Translations under genes and position numbers: made by a program | Shown here: in pieces, positions 13,367-16,225 of the stretch | Layout of the letters: each line of letters begins with the position of its first letter | How positions within the stretch are numbered: position 1 is the first letter of the stretch | From: an uncultured Actinomycetes bacterium | GTDB lineage: Bacteria; Actinomycetota; Actinomycetes; S36-B12; UBA5976 | Direction: 5' to 3' | DNA length: 16,225 nt | Assembly (NCBI GenBank): GCA_903951185.1 | Contig: CAJBBC010000143.1 | Span: 1 to 16,225 of the forward strand | The notes under the pieces: model-generated | Told to the model about the DNA's origin: nothing | Database searches by the model: none | What the model saw: the letters and a program-made list of their open reading frames with translations, nothing else

Positions 13367-16030
13367 TTAAGCAGCCAGCATACTTCTTAAGACGTACTGC
13401 AAAATCCCGCCATGTCGGAAGTAATCAGCTTCCCCTGGCGTATCGATTCTAAGAATTGCCTTAAATGCAACACTCTTGCCAGCATCATCGGTGGCGGTTA
13501 CTGAAACAGTCTTTGGTGTTTTACCATTATTCAATTCGACAACTCCAGCGATTGAAAAACTTTCTGTTCCAGTTAAACCTAAAGAATCAGCAGTCACTCC
13601 TTCTTCATATTGCAAAGGTAAAACGCCCATGCCGATTAAGTTTGACCGATGAATTCGTTCATAGGATTCGGCAATGACAGCTTTTACGCCAAGGAGTGCA
13701 GTTCCTTTTGCTGCCCAATCACGCGAAGAACCTGAGCCGTATTCTTTTCCAGCCAAAATTACTAAGGGTAAATTCGATTTCGCTGCAGCAACTGATGCTT
13801 CATAGATTGTGGTTTGTGGCGCCTGTGGCTTCGTAAAGTCTCTCGTGAACCCACCTTCAACATCGGTCAAAAGTTGATTACGCAATCGTATGTTTGCAAA
13901 AGTACCGCGAATCATAACTTCATGATTTCCACGACGGGAACCGTAAGAATTAAAATCTTTCTTTTCAACGCCATTAGCATTCAGATATATGCCAGCTGGA
14001 CTATCTGCGCGAATTGAACCTGCCGGCGAGATGTGATCGGTTGTCACACTATCTCCTAGCTTGGCAAGGACACGTGCATTCACAATGTCAGTCACTGGCG
14101 CAGGCTGTGCTGGCATATTTTCGAAATATGGTGGCTTACGCACATAAGTACTCTTGCTATCCCATTTAAAGACATCGCCGGTTGGTGTTTCAAGATTCTT
14201 CCATCGCTCATCACCGGCAAAAACATCACGATATCTGGAGGTGAACATATCCGCATCAATTGAACTTTCCACAATTTTTGCAACTTGCTCGTTAGTCGGC
14301 CAAATATCTTTCAAGTACACAGGTTGACCATTTAAATCATTACCGAGTGAATCATTAATTAAATCCACATCCATCGACCCAGCAATGGCATACGCCACAA
14401 CAAGTGGCGGTGAGGCAAGATAATTCATTTTTACATCAGGGTTTATTCGACCCTCAAAATTACGGTTACCAGATAACACAGCGGCGGCGGCTAAGTCATT
14501 GGCCTGAATAGCTGAACTTATTTCAGGTTCTAGCGGTCCAGAATTTCCGATGCATGTGGTGCAACCGTAGCCAACGAGATTGAAACCTAATTTATCTAAG
14601 TACGGTGTTAAGCCCGCTTTGTTGTAGTAATCGGTAACTACTTGAGATCCTGGGGCCAAAGTGGTCTTAACCCATGGTTTACGTGATAAACCTTTTTCCA
14701 CTGCATTCTTGGCGAGTAATCCAGCAGCCAACATAACTGATGGGTTTGAAGTATTAGTGCACGAGGTTATAGCCGCAATTACTACCGCACCATTACCTAG
14801 CTCAAATTTATCCCCAGCTAATTCAACATTTACTTTTTTACTTACCTCATTTGTATATGTTGGCAAATCTTTTGCGAATGCTTTAGATGCGTTAGTGAGT
14901 TCAATTCGATCTTGTGGACGCTTAGGGCCAGCGATTGAGGCCACGATTGTTTTCAGATCTAATTCGAGATACTCGCTGTAGATTGGCTCTTTACCTGGGT
15001 TATGCCAAAGTCCCTGAGCTTGCGCGTAATCACGAACTAAATCAATTTGTGCTTGTGGGCGTCCAGTTAGCTTTAGGTAATTCAAAGTTTCGTCATCTAT
15101 TGGGAATACTGCTGCAGTCGAGCCGTACTCAGGGCTCATATTTCCAATCGTGGCTCGATTAGCAAGTGACACTGCACTTACACCTTCGCCATAAAACTCC
15201 ACAAATTTACCGACCACTCCGTGTTGGCGAAGCATTGCTGTAATAGTCAGCACTAAGTCAGTAGCAGTTGTTCCAGGCGGCATCGTGCCATGTAATTTGA
15301 AACCAACTACACGCGGAATAAGCATTGAAACAGGTTGACCAAGCATGGCGGCTTCTGCTTCGATACCACCAACACCCCAACCAAGCACACCCAAACCATT
15401 AACCATGGTGGTGTGTGAGTCAGTGCCCACGCAGGTATCTGGGTATGCCTGGCCATTGCGGACCATAATTACTCGGGCTAGCGCCTCAATATTTACTTGA
15501 TGAACAATTCCGGTACCAGGCGGTACAACTTTGAAATCATCAAAAGCATCCTGGCCCCAGCGAAGAAATTGATAACGCTCACCATTTCGTTGATATTCAA
15601 GTTCAACATTCGCTTCAGCAGCGTCTTCGCGACCAAAAAAGTCAGCAATAACTGAATGGTCAATAACTAATTCAGCAGGAGCAAGTGGATTGATTCGTTT
15701 TGGATCGCCGCCAAGTTTTGTGAAAGCTTCGCGCATTGTCGCTAAATCGACGATACAAGGCACTCCAGTGAAGTCCTGCATTATTACTCGAGCCGGCGTG
15801 AACTGAATTTCATCAGTAGGTTGCGCAGTTGCATCCCAGTTTGCCAGAGCCTCTATCTGAGTAGCTGTGACGTTAGCGCCATCTTCAGTACGAAGTAGGT
15901 TTTCGAGCAGAACTTTGTGAGTGTACGGAAGACGATCAGTACCAGGCAGCGCACCTAAGCTAAAAATTTCAACTTGAGTAGATCCAGATTTAAGTGAAGT
16001 TTTTGCGTTGAATGAATTAAGGCTGCTCAT
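13367..16030 (-). CDS. acnA: Aconitate hydratase (AcnA/IRP1 type)
   Basis: Converts citrate to isocitrate in the TCA cycle. The chain of 887 residues has the full AcnA layout: the three-part iron-sulfur core (about 1-600), a linker, and the C-terminal swivel domain (about 670-850) with GSGSSRDWAAKGT and RIHRSNLIGMGVLP. The [4Fe-4S] ligands are Cys424 in SCTNTSNP and Cys490 and Cys493 in GCTTC. DTCVGTDSHTTMVNGLG at 198-214 is another signature. The ATG at 16030 is firm: AGGAG lies five bases upstream, the clearest ribosome site in the window. Expression is probably controlled at the palindrome beside its promoter. In several Actinobacteria a TetR-type repressor, AcnR, controls acn; no such gene lies in this window. 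Confidence 0.98.
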   Translation of the reverse strand: MSSLNSFNAKTSLKSGSTQVEIFSLGALPGTDRLPYTHKVLLENLLRTEDGANVTATQIEALANWDATAQPTDEIQFTPARVIMQDFTGVPCIVDLATMREAFTKLGGDPKRINPLAPAELVIDHSVIADFFGREDAAEANVELEYQRNGERYQFLRWGQDAFDDFKVVPPGTGIVHQVNIEALARVIMVRNGQAYPDTCVGTDSHTTMVNGLGVLGWGVGGIEAEAAMLGQPVSMLIPRVVGFKLHGTMPPGTTATDLVLTITAMLRQHGVVGKFVEFYGEGVSAVSLANRATIGNMSPEYGSTAAVFPIDDETLNYLKLTGRPQAQIDLVRDYAQAQGLWHNPGKEPIYSEYLELDLKTIVASIAGPKRPQDRIELTNASKAFAKDLPTYTNEVSKKVNVELAGDKFELGNGAVVIAAITSCTNTSNPSVMLAAGLLAKNAVEKGLSRKPWVKTTLAPGSQVVTDYYNKAGLTPYLDKLGFNLVGYGCTTCIGNSGPLEPEISSAIQANDLAAAAVLSGNRNFEGRINPDVKMNYLASPPLVVAYAIAGSMDVDLINDSLGNDLNGQPVYLKDIWPTNEQVAKIVESSIDADMFTSRYRDVFAGDERWKNLETPTGDVFKWDSKSTYVRKPPYFENMPAQPAPVTDIVNARVLAKLGDSVTTDHISPAGSIRADSPAGIYLNANGVEKKDFNSYGSRRGNHEVMIRGTFANIRLRNQLLTDVEGGFTRDFTKPQAPQTTIYEASVAAAKSNLPLVILAGKEYGSGSSRDWAAKGTALLGVKAVIAESYERIHRSNLIGMGVLPLQYEEGVTADSLGLTGTESFSIAGVVELNNGKTPKTVSVTATDDAGKSVAFKAILRIDTPGEADYFRHGGILQYVLRSMLAA

Positions 16031-16041
16031 GGCGCTCCTAA

Positions 16042-16067
16042 AAAGTATCTCGACATCAAGATACTTT
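16042..16067. promoter_or_regulatory. Palindromic operator candidate at the acnA promoter
   Basis: Perfect nine-base arms AAAGTATCT (16042-16050) and AGATACTTT (16059-16067) flank eight bases; counting the centre, 11 of 13 base pairs of the 26-base palindrome are symmetric. It lies 12 bases before the acnA start, spans the predicted transcription start and abuts the -10, so a bound protein should repress. As RNA it could also form a hairpin just before the AGGAG site. Confidence 0.6.
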
Positions 16068-16072
16068 ATATA
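16067..16072 (-). promoter_or_regulatory. -10 element of the acnA promoter
   Basis: TATATA, read on the minus strand as part of CTCTATATAAAG, is the best -10 in the gap. It would start transcription near 16060, giving a leader of about 30 bases with the AGGAG site. The -35 is unclear. Confidence 0.45.
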
Positions 16073-16096
16073 GAGGTCGGCTAACTAGTCGACCCG

Positions 16097-16225
16097 CTAT
16101 TTTCGAGTAAAACTGGCAATACATTCGACATGTGATGTGTTTGGAAAAGCGTCATATCCAACTAAACGATCCATTTGCCAACCATGCTCGGCTAGGTATC
16201 CGGTGTCGCGGCCCAATGCAGCTGG
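16097..16225 (-). CDS. TrmA/RumA-like class I SAM-dependent RNA methyltransferase (C-terminal end only)
   Basis: Only the last 42 residues are inside the window; the gene runs off the right edge. PAALGRDTGYLAEHGWQ followed by DAFPNTSHVECIASF is the typical C-terminus of (uracil-5-)-methyltransferases of the TrmA/RlmD family in Actinobacteria (Rv2689c type): the first segment follows the catalytic cysteine motif, which is outside the window, and HVE ends the fold. The visible part cannot tell a tRNA from an rRNA substrate. It ends 66 bases before acnA on the same strand. Confidence 0.85.
   Translation of the reverse strand, partial: PAALGRDTGYLAEHGWQMDRLVGYDAFPNTSHVECIASFTRK

Noticed and set aside
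1..16225. CRISPR array, phage, integron, insertion sequence or defence island
   Set aside because: No regularly spaced repeats, transposase, integrase, toxin-antitoxin or nuclease-helicase genes were seen; the tRNA genes show no duplicated 3' ends that would mark an integrated element.

Overview
The window looks like a streamlined, moderately AT-rich actinobacterial chromosome. Two gene orders point there. The first is thrS, a HIT-family Ap4A phosphorylase-like gene, then a CDP-alcohol phosphatidyltransferase, as in Rv2614c-Rv2613c-Rv2612c of Mycobacterium tuberculosis. The second is an AFG1/ZapE-like ATPase, a RibD-C reductase, msrB, a DUF3000 gene, an RNase D-like gene and dxs, as in Rv2670c, Rv2671, Rv2674, Rv2680, Rv2681 and Rv2682c. 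The base composition, very short intergenic gaps and overlapping convergent genes suggest a small free-living planktonic lineage such as freshwater acI/Nanopelagicales. That placement is inference. I saw no insertion sequences, phage genes, CRISPR arrays or defence systems. No stretch of 300 bases lacks a gene.

Layout. Positions 1-234 (-) hold the start of a pgsA-type phospholipid synthase that runs off the left edge. Positions 270-1253 (+) hold an unusual protein that aligns by eye with domains I and II of EF-G but has lost every GTPase motif. A minus-strand operon follows, transcribed from 6152 down to 1230: pabB, pabC, a PGPGW membrane protein, thrS and the HIT gene. Positions 6229-6493 (+) carry a tRNA-Gly, tRNA-Cys, tRNA-Val cluster with a long hairpin in the first spacer. 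zapE (-) and a RibD-C reductase (+) diverge from a 27-bp gap; msrB (+) follows and converges on an EamA transporter (-). A DUF3000 gene and an RNase D-like gene (+) converge on dxs (-). An aconitase gene (-), with a large palindrome at its promoter, and the tail of a TrmA-like RNA methyltransferase (-) close the window.

How the genes work together. Most are housekeeping: p-aminobenzoate for folate (pabB, pabC), translation (thrS, three tRNAs, the RNA methyltransferase), Ap4A or related nucleotide turnover (HIT), inositol phospholipid synthesis (pgsA), isoprenoid precursors (dxs), the TCA cycle (acnA) and repair of oxidised methionine (msrB). The less ordinary items are the GTPase-dead EF-G-like protein lying antisense between HIT and pgsA, a recurring TANNNT element 6-7 bases before start codons that predicts leaderless mRNAs, the acnA operator and the tRNA spacer hairpin.
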